The notes under the pieces are model-generated. The model searched no databases and was not told where the DNA came from. It saw only the letters and a list, made by a program, of their open reading frames with translations. A DNA stretch of 10,293 nt, taken from Candidatus Saccharicenans sp. GTDB taxonomy: Bacteria > Acidobacteriota > Aminicenantia > Aminicenantales > Saccharicenantaceae. Every line of letters begins with the position of its first letter. Position 1 is the stretch's first letter. This document shows, piece by piece, positions 1-6,075 of the stretch. The stretch lies in assembly GCA_024653405.1 (NCBI GenBank), contig JANLGB010000060.1, positions 1 through 10,293 on the forward strand, in the 5' to 3' direction. The translations under genes were made by a program, and so were the position numbers.

Positions 1-2
1 GG

Positions 3-668
3 GAAATAAGCGTGGCCGCCAGGGCCGGCGGCGGCGACCCGGAAAAGAACCCCCGTCTGAGAAAAGCTATCGCCGAGGCTAAAGGGGTTAACATGCCCGC
101 TGATAATATTAAAAGAGCCATCATGAAGGGCACCGGCCAGTTGGAAGGAGCCTCTTACGAAGAAGTGGTTTATGAAGGTTACGGGCCGGGTGGCGTGGCC
201 ATCTACCTGACGGCCCTGACCGACAATAAGAATCGGACGGTGGCCGAGCTGCGGCATATCTTCTCCAAGTTTGGCGGCCGCATGGGCGAGTCGGGCTGCG
301 TGGCCTGGATGTTCAAGAGACAGGGCTACATTGACGTCGAAAAATCCAAGGTGGATGAAGAAAAACTCCTAGAAATTGCCCTAAACGCCGGGGCCGAAGA
401 CGTTCGCGATGACGGCAGCAATTTTGAAATCATCACCACCCCTGAAAACTACGAAAAAGTATTGGAAGCCCTGAAACAGAACAACATTGAAGTCTCAGCT
501 TCCAACGTCGGCTACCTGCCCCAGAATTATGTCAAGCTGGAAGGTAAGCAGGCTGAGCAGTGCCTCAAGCTGATCGAGGAGCTGGAAGACCACGACGACG
601 TGCAGTCGGTTTCAGCCAATTTTGACATAGCCGAAGAAGAAATCGCCAGGTATTCAGCCGCCGGTTAA
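3..668 (+). CDS. yebC: YebC/PmpR/TACO1-family protein, 5'-truncated by the window edge
   Basis: This is the C-terminal ~220 residues of a YebC-family protein. Family members were long annotated as transcriptional regulators; more recent work links YebC/TACO1 to translation, including of proline-rich stretches. The reading frame is open from base 3 with no stop. The first residues read [20 protein letters not shown], which matches the family segment usually found about 30 residues after the start (before it comes the conserved N-terminal MAGHSKWANIKHRK block, outside the window). The GTG at base 12 is therefore an internal valine, not a start. Other family hallmarks are [24 protein letters not shown], the TDNKNRT motif and GCVAWMF. 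Near the end, SVSANFDI is the usual C-terminal motif. It lies 16 bases before ruvC on the same strand, a common bacterial arrangement. Sure of the family; the molecular role is from the family only. Confidence 0.95.
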   Translation, partial: EISVAARAGGGDPEKNPRLRKAIAEAKGVNMPADNIKRAIMKGTGQLEGASYEEVVYEGYGPGGVAIYLTALTDNKNRTVAELRHIFSKFGGRMGESGCVAWMFKRQGYIDVEKSKVDEEKLLEIALNAGAEDVRDDGSNFEIITTPENYEKVLEALKQNNIEVSASNVGYLPQNYVKLEGKQAEQCLKLIEELEDHDDVQSVSANFDIAEEEIARYSAAG

Positions 669-684
669 TGGAATGGCCTTTTAA

Positions 685-1197
685 ATGAGGGTGCTCGGTT
701 TAGACCCCAGCCTCCAGTCCACCGGATTCGGTCTCGTTGAAAACAGCGGAGAAAAACTTCAGGCCATAGTTTATGGAATAATCAAGCCAGAACGCCAGGC
801 GGATTTTCATTTCCGCCTCAATGAAATTCGGACCGAGCTGGAAAAGATCGTTGACCTCTACCACCCCGATGAGGTAGCCATCGAGAATCCTTTCTATGCC
901 CGCAATGTGCGGACCGCCCTGTCTCTCGGCCAGGGCCACCAGGACTGCGCCCCGCACCTGGCTTCCAGGAACTGCCCGCTGTTTGAATATTCCGCCCTGG
1001 AAATTAAAAAAGCGGTTACCGGTTACGGCCAGGCGGAAAAAGACCAGGTCCAGCGGATGGTCAAAATTCTGCTTAATCTGGAAGATGAACGAATGCCTCT
1101 TGATGCCTCTGATGCTCTGGCTGCGGCCATCTGCCATCTCAATAACCGCTTGCTGGAACTAAGGCTGGAAGAAAATCCACAGAAAGAGTCAACATGA
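685..1197 (+). CDS. ruvC: Crossover junction endodeoxyribonuclease RuvC
   Basis: RuvC is the dimeric RNase H-fold nuclease that cuts Holliday junctions symmetrically with Mg2+, working on RuvAB-bound junctions in recombinational repair. The 170-residue product has the normal length. The four catalytic acids are present: D7 in the opening MRVLGLDPS, E67 in VAIENPF, and D140 and D143 in LDASDAL. The conserved EYSALEIKKAVTGYG and AEKDQVQRMV stretches are also intact. The ATG at 685 is chosen because the family starts immediately before the first catalytic strand. No strong Shine-Dalgarno is visible, so translation may depend on coupling to yebC 16 bases upstream. The stop overlaps the ruvA start (ATGA). 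One oddity: residues 84-92, following LGQ, read GHQDCAPHL where relatives usually have a small hydrophobic helix beginning ARG; length is conserved. The enzyme could still be active, since no catalytic acid is affected. Confidence 0.95.
   Translation: MRVLGLDPSLQSTGFGLVENSGEKLQAIVYGIIKPERQADFHFRLNEIRTELEKIVDLYHPDEVAIENPFYARNVRTALSLGQGHQDCAPHLASRNCPLFEYSALEIKKAVTGYGQAEKDQVQRMVKILLNLEDERMPLDASDALAAAICHLNNRLLELRLEENPQKEST
934..960 (+). other. Anomalous nine-residue segment in RuvC
   Basis: Codons 84-92 of ruvC encode GHQDCAPHL between the conserved LGQ and the following ASRNCPLFEYS. Family members such as E. coli RuvC read ARGVAIVAA at this position, and the spacing from LGQ to FEY (16 residues) is the same here as in E. 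coli. A conserved-length but chemically different stretch suggests either real divergence or a pair of compensating single-base indels (natural or from sequencing). Reading the stretch one base later gives ATRTAPRT, slightly nearer to the consensus but not convincing. Confidence 0.4.
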
Positions 1198-1781
1198 TTG
1201 CCTATGTCAGAGGAACAATTCTCCAGAAAAAACCGGGCGAGGTGGTGGTCGACACCGGCGGGGTGGGCTATTCCCTGCTGATCCCGCTTTCCACTTATTT
1301 CAAGCTGGGCGAGGCTGGCGAGACGGTTGAACTCCAGGTTTATACCCACCTGACCGACGATTCGCTGCAGCTTTTCGGCTTCCTCACCCCGGAAGAAAAA
1401 AATAGCTTCTTGAAGCTCATTACCATTTCCGGCATCGGACCTAAAATGGCCATCAATATTCTTTCGGGCATAGAGCCAAAAGAACTGGAGGAAGCCGTCC
1501 GGGAAACCAACGTCACCCGGCTGTCGATGATCCCGGGCATCGGCAAGAAAACTGCCCTGAGGGTGATAATGGAACTGGCCGACAAGATTGAAAAGAAAGA
1601 GAAAGTTCTGTCGAGAAAAGAGTCCAAAGAAAGAGAAGACCTGGTCTCGGCCCTGGTCAACCTGGGCTTCCGCCGCAAGGAGTCGGAGCAGGTAGTGGAC
1701 CTCACTATCAGCTCGCTTGGGCCCCAGGCCGGTTTTGACCTGTTGCTCAGGGAATGCTTAAAAAGAATGTCCAAAATCTGA
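1194..1781 (+). CDS. ruvA: Holliday junction branch migration protein RuvA
   Basis: RuvA forms tetramers that clamp the four-way junction and load RuvB hexamers on two opposite arms. The 195-residue product has the usual three-domain plan. An N-terminal OB fold covers residues 1-62 (MIAYVRGTI, then VVVDTGGVGY). Two helix-hairpin-helix motifs follow, ISGIGPKMAINIL (about 78-90) and IPGIGKKTALRVIMEL (about 113-128), which contact the DNA backbone. After a charged lysine/glutamate linker (about 130-147) comes the small C-terminal three-helix domain that binds RuvB (DLVSALVNLGFRRKE onwards). Its ATG overlaps the ruvC stop in an ATGA, indicating translational coupling and balanced output of nuclease and clamp. 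ruvB begins 40 bases after its stop. Confidence 0.97.
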   Translation: MIAYVRGTILQKKPGEVVVDTGGVGYSLLIPLSTYFKLGEAGETVELQVYTHLTDDSLQLFGFLTPEEKNSFLKLITISGIGPKMAINILSGIEPKELEEAVRETNVTRLSMIPGIGKKTALRVIMELADKIEKKEKVLSRKESKEREDLVSALVNLGFRRKESEQVVDLTISSLGPQAGFDLLLRECLKRMSKI

Positions 1782-1804
1782 TTAAATAGAATAGATTGGT
1801 CAGA

Positions 1805-1815
1805 AAGGAACAAGG
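1805..1815 (+). promoter_or_regulatory. Ribosome binding site region for ruvB
   Basis: In the 40-base gap between ruvA and ruvB, two purine-rich Shine-Dalgarno candidates lie before the ATG at 1822: AAGGAA at 1805-1810 and AAGG at 1812-1815. The second has the more usual spacing of about 6 bases. They support the 1822 start and indicate that ruvB has its own ribosome entry instead of the stop-start overlap used by ruvA. Confidence 0.5.
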
Positions 1816-1821
1816 TACAAG

Positions 1822-2835
1822 ATGCCGGCTATCCTGACTCCGGTCAAAACCCGAGAAGACAGCCTGTTTGAAGACAGCCTGCGGCCGCAGAAATTTGACG
1901 ATTTCATCGGCCAGGAAAACATCAAAACCAACCTGAAAATCTTCATCCAGGCCGCCCGGAAACGAGGCGAGCACCTGGACCACGTGCTGCTCTATGGCCC
2001 GCCGGGACTGGGCAAGACCAGCCTGGCTTACCTCATATCCAAGGAACTGGGCGTGGGCATCAAGCCGACCTCGGGCCCGGTAATTGAAAAAGCCGGCGAC
2101 CTGTCAGCTATCCTGACCAGCCTGCAGGATAAGGAAGTCCTATTTATCGATGAAATTCACCGTCTGCATCCTTCGCTGGAGGAACTGCTGTACTCGGCCA
2201 TGGAAGATTTCAGCCTGGACGTGATCATCGGACAGGGGCCCGGAGCCAGGAGCCACAAGCTAAGAATCAAGAGGTTCACCCTGGTCGGAGCCACCACCCG
2301 GGCCGGCCGGATCACCGCCCCACTGCGCAGTCGCTTCGGAATTGTCCACCGCCTCGATTACTATCAGGCGGAAGACCTTAAAAAAATTATCCTGCGCTCG
2401 GCCCGCATTCTCGGGGTGAAGGTCGAGGAGGGAGGGGCCGAAGAAATCGCCCGAAGGGCGCGGGGCACCCCCAGAATCGCCAACCGCCTGCTGCGCCGGG
2501 TCCGGGACTTTGCCGAGGTCAAGGGCGACGGCCAGATTGACGCCAAGATTGCCCGCCGGGCTCTGGACCAGATGGAAGTTGATGTCCTGGGCCTGGATGA
2601 TGTTGACCGCAAAATCCTGCTGACCATCATGGAAAACTTCGGCGGCGGACCGGTCGGCATCAATACCATCGCTGCGGCTATCGACGAAGAAAAAGACACT
2701 ATAGAATCCATCTACGAGCCCTACCTGATGCGCCTGGGTTTCCTGGAAAGAACCCTGCGCGGACGCAAGCTGACGGCCAAAGCTTACGAACATCTCGGCT
2801 TCAAACCGCCGGCCAATCAGAAGAAGCTTTTCTGA
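1822..2835 (+). CDS. ruvB: Holliday junction branch migration ATPase RuvB
   Basis: RuvB is the AAA+ motor that forms hexameric rings around DNA and pumps it through the RuvA-bound junction using ATP. The product is 337 residues, the family norm. Visible motifs in order: the N-terminal [11 protein letters not shown] segment (21-31) that helps bind the adenine; Walker A GPPGLGKT (59-66); Walker B LFIDEIH (107-113); the [11 protein letters not shown] stretch (120-130); sensor 1 in VGATTRAG (155-162); the arginine finger in APLRSRFG (166-173, R169/R171 region); sensor 2 in [16 protein letters not shown] (214-229); and a C-terminal winged-helix DNA-binding domain (about 255-337) including [11 protein letters not shown]. 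All motor residues look intact. It sits between ruvA and queA, the textbook order. Confidence 0.98.
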   Translation: MPAILTPVKTREDSLFEDSLRPQKFDDFIGQENIKTNLKIFIQAARKRGEHLDHVLLYGPPGLGKTSLAYLISKELGVGIKPTSGPVIEKAGDLSAILTSLQDKEVLFIDEIHRLHPSLEELLYSAMEDFSLDVIIGQGPGARSHKLRIKRFTLVGATTRAGRITAPLRSRFGIVHRLDYYQAEDLKKIILRSARILGVKVEEGGAEEIARRARGTPRIANRLLRRVRDFAEVKGDGQIDAKIARRALDQMEVDVLGLDDVDRKILLTIMENFGGGPVGINTIAAAIDEEKDTIESIYEPYLMRLGFLERTLRGRKLTAKAYEHLGFKPPANQKKLF

Positions 2836-2845
2836 AAAGCGCCAG

Positions 2846-3898
2846 ATGACCGAAAAAATCCTTCTTAAAGACTACGATTATGAGCTGCCCCCGGAACTCA
2901 TCGCCCAGCAGCCATTGCCCAACCGCGATGACTCCAGGATGATGGTTGTCAACCGGAATGAACAGAAAATAGAACACCGCCAGTTCAGGGAAATCGCCAG
3001 TTTCTTTCGACCGGGCGATGTCCTGGTGCTCAACGACTCCCGGGTGATTCCGGCCAGGGCCTGGGCTAGCCGGAAGGCTGAAGAAGAAAAGAGTGTTGAA
3101 TTTTTGTTCATAAAGGAGCAGAAGCCCGGAGTTTGGGAAGTCATTTGCCGGCCGGCCAAGAAGGTTAAAGAAGGAGACAGGCTGGTTTTTGATAAGGACC
3201 TGGAAGCCAGAGTTATAGCTCGCGGGCCGCTGGGGCACCGGGTGCTGGAATTCAACACTGCGGACGTCCTGGGCCGGCTCAAGGAAATAGGCGTCCCTCC
3301 CCTGCCGCCATACATAAAAAGAAAAAAGGGCGACCCCAGGTTCAAGAAAATCGACGCCAAAAGGTATCAAACAGTTTACGCCATGAAGGACGGCTCGATA
3401 GCCGCGCCCACCGCCGGGTTGCATTTTACAGAACAGATCCTGGCCGAGCTGAAACAGAAGGGCATAGAAATTCTTAATGTCACCCTGAATGTCGGATTGG
3501 CCACCTTCCAGCCGGTAAGAACAGAAAAAATAACCGACCACCAGATGCTGGAAGAATCATTTTGCATCAGTTCGGACACAGCCAGCGCCATAAACCGGGC
3601 CAAAAAAGAAGGCCGTCCGGTGACAGCCGTCGGGACAACCGTGGTCAGGACCCTGGAAAGCGCCTGGGGTGAAAGCGGATTGAAACCCGGGGAACAGAGC
3701 ACCCGGCTTTTTATCTACCCCAGATATCAGTTCAGGGTGGTCGACCGGCTGCTGACCAACTTCCATCTCCCCCGCTCCACCCTGCTGATGCTGGTCAGCG
3801 CTTTTGCCGGCTATGACTTAATCAGGCAAGCCTACCGCACGGCGGTGCAAGAACGCTACCGGTTCTTCTCCTATGGCGACTGCATGCTGATTATCTGA
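2846..3898 (+). CDS. queA: S-adenosylmethionine:tRNA ribosyltransferase-isomerase QueA
   Basis: QueA transfers and isomerises the ribosyl group of S-adenosylmethionine onto preQ1 at the wobble position of GUN-anticodon tRNAs, giving epoxyqueuosine, the penultimate step of queuosine synthesis. The 350-residue length is typical. Family signatures run the whole length: YELPPELIAQQPLPNRDDSR near the N-terminus, VLVLNDSRVIPARA (about 55-68), PPYIKR with the following RYQTVYA, SIAAPTAGLHFTEQ, NVGLATFQPVR, GTTVVRTLESAW, and near the C-terminus TNFHLPRSTLLMLVSAFAG. The start is the first ATG after ruvB, 10 bases beyond its stop; no strong Shine-Dalgarno is present, so coupling to ruvB is likely. It is the last gene of the operon; queuosine genes downstream of ruvB are common in bacteria and imply no direct link to recombination. 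Confidence 0.97.
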   Translation: MTEKILLKDYDYELPPELIAQQPLPNRDDSRMMVVNRNEQKIEHRQFREIASFFRPGDVLVLNDSRVIPARAWASRKAEEEKSVEFLFIKEQKPGVWEVICRPAKKVKEGDRLVFDKDLEARVIARGPLGHRVLEFNTADVLGRLKEIGVPPLPPYIKRKKGDPRFKKIDAKRYQTVYAMKDGSIAAPTAGLHFTEQILAELKQKGIEILNVTLNVGLATFQPVRTEKITDHQMLEESFCISSDTASAINRAKKEGRPVTAVGTTVVRTLESAWGESGLKPGEQSTRLFIYPRYQFRVVDRLLTNFHLPRSTLLMLVSAFAGYDLIRQAYRTAVQERYRFFSYGDCMLII

Positions 3899-4168
3899 CG
3901 GTCCGCTGCCATTAATTATATTAATTATATAGATTGATATTAGCCCGGATTCTCTCCCATCCTCTTTTATTTTTTATAAGTCTTCGCTTCCCTGGCCACT
4001 ATTTCATGGAATGAGAGAGTTATGGTCCTTGAGTAACACATGGTATCCATGTTTGGGAAAGAGCTTCTGATAAAGGATATAAATAAATATCGAGATAATG
4101 CAGGAAATATGTTTTATCTAAATCTATACGAAAATTTATCCAGGTAAACTTATTTCTTCATTAAGACA
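3899..4168. other. AT-rich intergenic stretch, no recognisable gene
   Basis: Base composition drops sharply after queA: long A/T runs, few GC clusters. It holds a tandem duplication of the 9-mer ATTAATTAT at 3911-3928, which can also fold as a very weak hairpin (ATTAAT-TAT-ATTAAT), and a T-rich run at about 3965-3978. I see no convincing intrinsic terminator for the ruv-queA operon. A 35-codon ATG frame at 4040-4147 has no ribosome binding site and no recognisable product. The region probably belongs with the degraded foreign segment that follows. Confidence 0.6.
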
Positions 4169-4651
4169 TTATTCTCCCTGCTGTTGTTTTACCTTGAGCA
4201 AATAAATGGTGTCTTTTTTTTGATGAGCTCTTACCCAGGCTTTCTGTTTTTCGTCCAATAGCTCGCCCATACCAGCCAGAATGCTCCTATCCCTAATGGA
4301 CTCAACGAAAGCAATGCATTTTATTAAATTATCTTTGAAGCTCATCCCAGTTCGCCTTTCCACAATTACTTTGTTGATCGGCCAGCGATTCTTCAAGAAA
4401 AACCAGACATCGTATACGTCCCGGTTTGCTGCTTTGGTACGCTCCAACCTGGCCACAAGCTTATGGGCGAACATATCTTCTCTTAACATTACCAGCATTG
4501 GAATGCCAAGATAATTTTTTAGTTCATAGCGAGAGCTAAAGGTTCTTTGGCTGATCTCAACTTTAATGTTCTGGGCCCTTTCGTCGTAGGAAAGAACAAA
4601 TAATAAATTTTGCCCCCGCTCACATACCGATAGGCATATTTCTCGATAAGT
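4169..4651 (-). pseudogene. AbiEii/AbiGii-family nucleotidyltransferase toxin, C-terminal remnant
   Basis: AbiEii toxins of type IV AbiE systems are nucleotidyltransferases; relatives such as MenT add nucleotides to tRNA. Only the C-terminal ~143 residues remain here. Recognisable homology begins near base 4600 with FVLSYDERAQNIKVEIS, continues through ELKNYLGIPMLVMLREDMFA and HKLVARLER, then NRDVYDVWFFLKNRWPINK, and ends at a natural-looking stop at 4169-4171. The N-terminal catalytic core that carries the nucleotidyltransferase G-S/T and D-x-D motifs is missing, so it should be inactive. The frame is open back to 4651 but has no proper start before the homology; the ATG at 4498 is internal. 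It lies in the -1 frame relative to the antitoxin fragment immediately upstream. Family assignment is from remembered motif patterns. Confidence 0.75.
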
Positions 4652-4746
4652 TCAGCATCGGTTTCATTCCAGATTAAAGAGAGCTCTTGAGAAGTAAATA
4701 CCGTGTTCCTGGAACGGAGCAATGTTGCCAAACGGTCCTTGACCAT
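4519..4746 (-). pseudogene. AbiEi-like antitoxin, N-terminal DNA-binding fragment
   Basis: AbiEi antitoxins are winged-helix proteins that neutralise AbiEii and repress their own operon. The first ~50 residues of this frame match such a head: RLATLLRSRNTVFTSQELSL is the helix-turn-helix and IWNETDAELIEKYAYRYV plus GGKIYYL resemble the wing and its lead-in. The remaining 25 residues (from about base 4596 down) are not antitoxin sequence: they are the toxin gene read in the wrong frame. The C-terminal toxin-neutralising domain is absent, as real antitoxins are ~190-280 residues. The ATG at 4746 has no obvious Shine-Dalgarno. A five-G run (CCCCC at 4613-4617 on the plus strand) sits at the crossover; one additional G would join both parts into a 192-residue chimera. 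Truncated remnant is the best call, with a short HTH protein as the alternative. Confidence 0.65.
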
Positions 4747-4759
4747 GACAATAACTATG

Positions 4760-4793
4760 AACTAAAAGTACCCACTTTGGGGTACTATTAGTT
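4760..4793. repeat. Inverted repeat, probable AbiEi operator
   Basis: Two 14-base arms, AACTAAAAGTACCC at 4760-4773 and GGGTACTATTAGTT at 4780-4793, are reverse complements except for one mismatched pair (4766/4787), separated by 6 bases. The repeat ends 14 bases before the ATG of the antitoxin fragment. AbiEi antitoxins are known to repress their operon by binding inverted repeats in the promoter, so an operator is the natural reading. It lacks a following T-run on either strand, which argues against an intrinsic terminator. Confidence 0.55.
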
Positions 4794-4817
4794 TGAATTC
4801 TTTACTTATAATGTCAA
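4789..4817 (-). promoter_or_regulatory. Weak candidate promoter for the AbiE remnant
   Basis: On the minus strand a perfect -35 hexamer TTGACA (4817-4812) is followed after 17 bases by AAACTA (4794-4789), a poor -10. The -10 would overlap the edge of the inverted repeat, the position expected for a repressible promoter. A TATAAG directly after the -35 (4810-4805) could instead be a -10 for a different start. Speculative. Confidence 0.25.
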
Positions 4818-4861
4818 GTCTTGGCCTGGTTTCAATCGAGGTTTTCTAACCAGGCCAGGAC
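4818..4861. repeat. Second inverted repeat, stem-loop with 14-base arms
   Basis: GTCTTGGCCTGGTT (4818-4831) pairs with AACCAGGCCAGGAC (4848-4861) with a single non-Watson-Crick pair (T4821/G4858) around a 16-base loop; the core GGCCTGGTT/AACCAGGCC is perfect. It stands 90 bases beyond the stop of the exporter operon and just upstream of the AbiE promoter region. It could be a terminator-like stem for the exporter transcript, although no U-tract follows, a second regulatory site, or the end of a small repeat element. Confidence 0.5.
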
Positions 4862-4950
4862 CAGCTAATATTAGTCGTGGCTCTACAAATCTCATCAAAT
4901 TTCATTCTTCAGCTTGAATAGATCCTGCCGGTCATATAAATTCTGCGTAA
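4862..4950. other. Short intergenic tail after the exporter operon
   Basis: This is AT-leaning noncoding DNA between the second inverted repeat and the stop of the last permease gene. It contains a perfect 10-base palindrome, CTAATATTAG, at 4865-4874. No T-run terminator for the minus-strand operon is visible here. Confidence 0.4.
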
Positions 4951-6075
4951 TCAGTCCAAACGCCGGCGGAAACGGCTGACGCTCAGAAGATTTATCATGA
5001 CTGCCAGGAGCAGCAACAGCAAAGCTTCATCATACAGAGCAGCCAGGCCTACCCCTTTCAAAAAAATGCCCCTCAGGATGACCAGAAAATAGCGCAGGGG
5101 AATGATGACCGTCAGCCACTGGAAAAACCGCGGCATGTTTTCGATGGGAAAGACAAAGCCCGACAGCAGCATCATCGGGATCATGAAGAAAAAGGAAGTC
5201 AGCATGGCTTGCTGCGGGGTGCGGGTGATGGTGGAGATAAATAAACCCACCCCGAGAGTGCTCAGCATGTAAATAAAACTCAGGCCGAGCAACAACAGGA
5301 AGCTCCCCCGGAGGGGCAACCGGAACCAGAAGCGGGTTACGGCAAAGATTAGAAAAATATCCACCGTCCCGATGATAAAAAACGGCAGAAGCTTCCCCAG
5401 GATTATGTCAAGCGGCCGGAGCGGAGTGACAATCAACTGCTCCATCGTCCCCAGGTCATACTCTTTGACCACAGCCATGGCCGTCAGGATGACCGTCATG
5501 ACCATCAGCAGCAGGCCAAAAACACCCGGCAGCAAAAAATTCTGACTGATGAGCGCTGGATTGAAAAACACCCTGACCTCGGACTGGATAACGACCGGAC
5601 TGAACCCAGCTCCCAGCCTTTCCAGCCTGGCCAATATCATTTTTTGGTTGAAATTACGGGCAATCATTTCCAGGTAATTCAGCCCAACCGTGGCCGTCTG
5701 GCTATCAGTGCCGTCAATCAACCCCTGGAAAGAAGTCGTTTTTCCGGCCAGTAGGTTTCTTTCAAAGCCCTCGGGCACAACCAGAGCCACGGCCGCCCGA
5801 CCGCTGTCCAGGTAGCCGTCAATTTCAGCCAGGGCGCCGGCCCGGCTGACCTCCACAAAGCAGCCGGAATTGAAAACCGCTTCCAGAAAATCCCGGCTGC
5901 TGGCAGAATTATCCAGGTCCACCACCACGACCGGTATGTCCCTGACATCCAGGCTGACGGCATAGCCCAGGATTAGAAGCTGCAGGATTGGGGCTACGAT
6001 GACAATCGGCAGCATCCGGCGGTCACGCCGGACCTGAATCAATTCCTTCCTGATGAAAGCTAGCAGTTTTTTCAT
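4951..6075 (-). CDS. ABC-2 type exporter permease, YbhR-like
   Basis: This is an inner-membrane subunit of a YbhGFSR-type multidrug exporter. The 374 residues follow the ABC-2 plan: a basic N-terminus with RKELIQVRRDRR (9-20), first membrane helix about 23-41, a large periplasmic domain about 42-178 starting with LDVRDIPVVVVDLDNSASSR, then a cluster of hydrophobic helices at about 180-203, 226-247, 256-280, 290-310 and 348-366. The loop VVKEYDLGTMEQLIVTPLRP (202-221) is the cytoplasmic coupling element typical of the family, and SGFVFPIENMP precedes the last helices. Its ATG overlaps the TGA of the preceding permease (ATGA, 6072-6075) and no Shine-Dalgarno is evident, so translation is probably coupled for equal subunit supply. 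It is the last gene of the operon. The paralogous neighbour suggests a heterodimeric channel. Substrate unknown. Confidence 0.9.
   Translation of the reverse strand: MKKLLAFIRKELIQVRRDRRMLPIVIVAPILQLLILGYAVSLDVRDIPVVVVDLDNSASSRDFLEAVFNSGCFVEVSRAGALAEIDGYLDSGRAAVALVVPEGFERNLLAGKTTSFQGLIDGTDSQTATVGLNYLEMIARNFNQKMILARLERLGAGFSPVVIQSEVRVFFNPALISQNFLLPGVFGLLLMVMTVILTAMAVVKEYDLGTMEQLIVTPLRPLDIILGKLLPFFIIGTVDIFLIFAVTRFWFRLPLRGSFLLLLGLSFIYMLSTLGVGLFISTITRTPQQAMLTSFFFMIPMMLLSGFVFPIENMPRFFQWLTVIIPLRYFLVILRGIFLKGVGLAALYDEALLLLLLAVMINLLSVSRFRRRLD

Noticed and set aside
700..1137. Antisense frames over ruvC and similar long frames opposite ruvB, queA and the ABC genes
   Set aside because: They are shadows of well-recognised genes in GC-rich DNA and show no family motifs or ribosome sites.
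2830..2846. preQ1 riboswitch controlling queA
   Set aside because: Only 10 bases separate ruvB and queA; there is no room for an aptamer, and queA is translated as part of the ruv operon.
3911..3928. Tandem ATTAATTAT repeat as a terminator or iteron
   Set aside because: Only two copies, very low-stability fold and no T-run; not enough for an origin or terminator call.
4040..4147. 35-codon ATG frame in the AT-rich gap
   Set aside because: No Shine-Dalgarno, no recognisable product, short enough to be chance in AT-rich DNA.
4590..4620. Programmed -1 frameshift joining the antitoxin and toxin fragments
   Set aside because: The frames are correctly related (-1), but no consensus X-XXY-YYZ slippery heptamer is in register and no downstream stem is evident; a deletion scar or homopolymer error is simpler.
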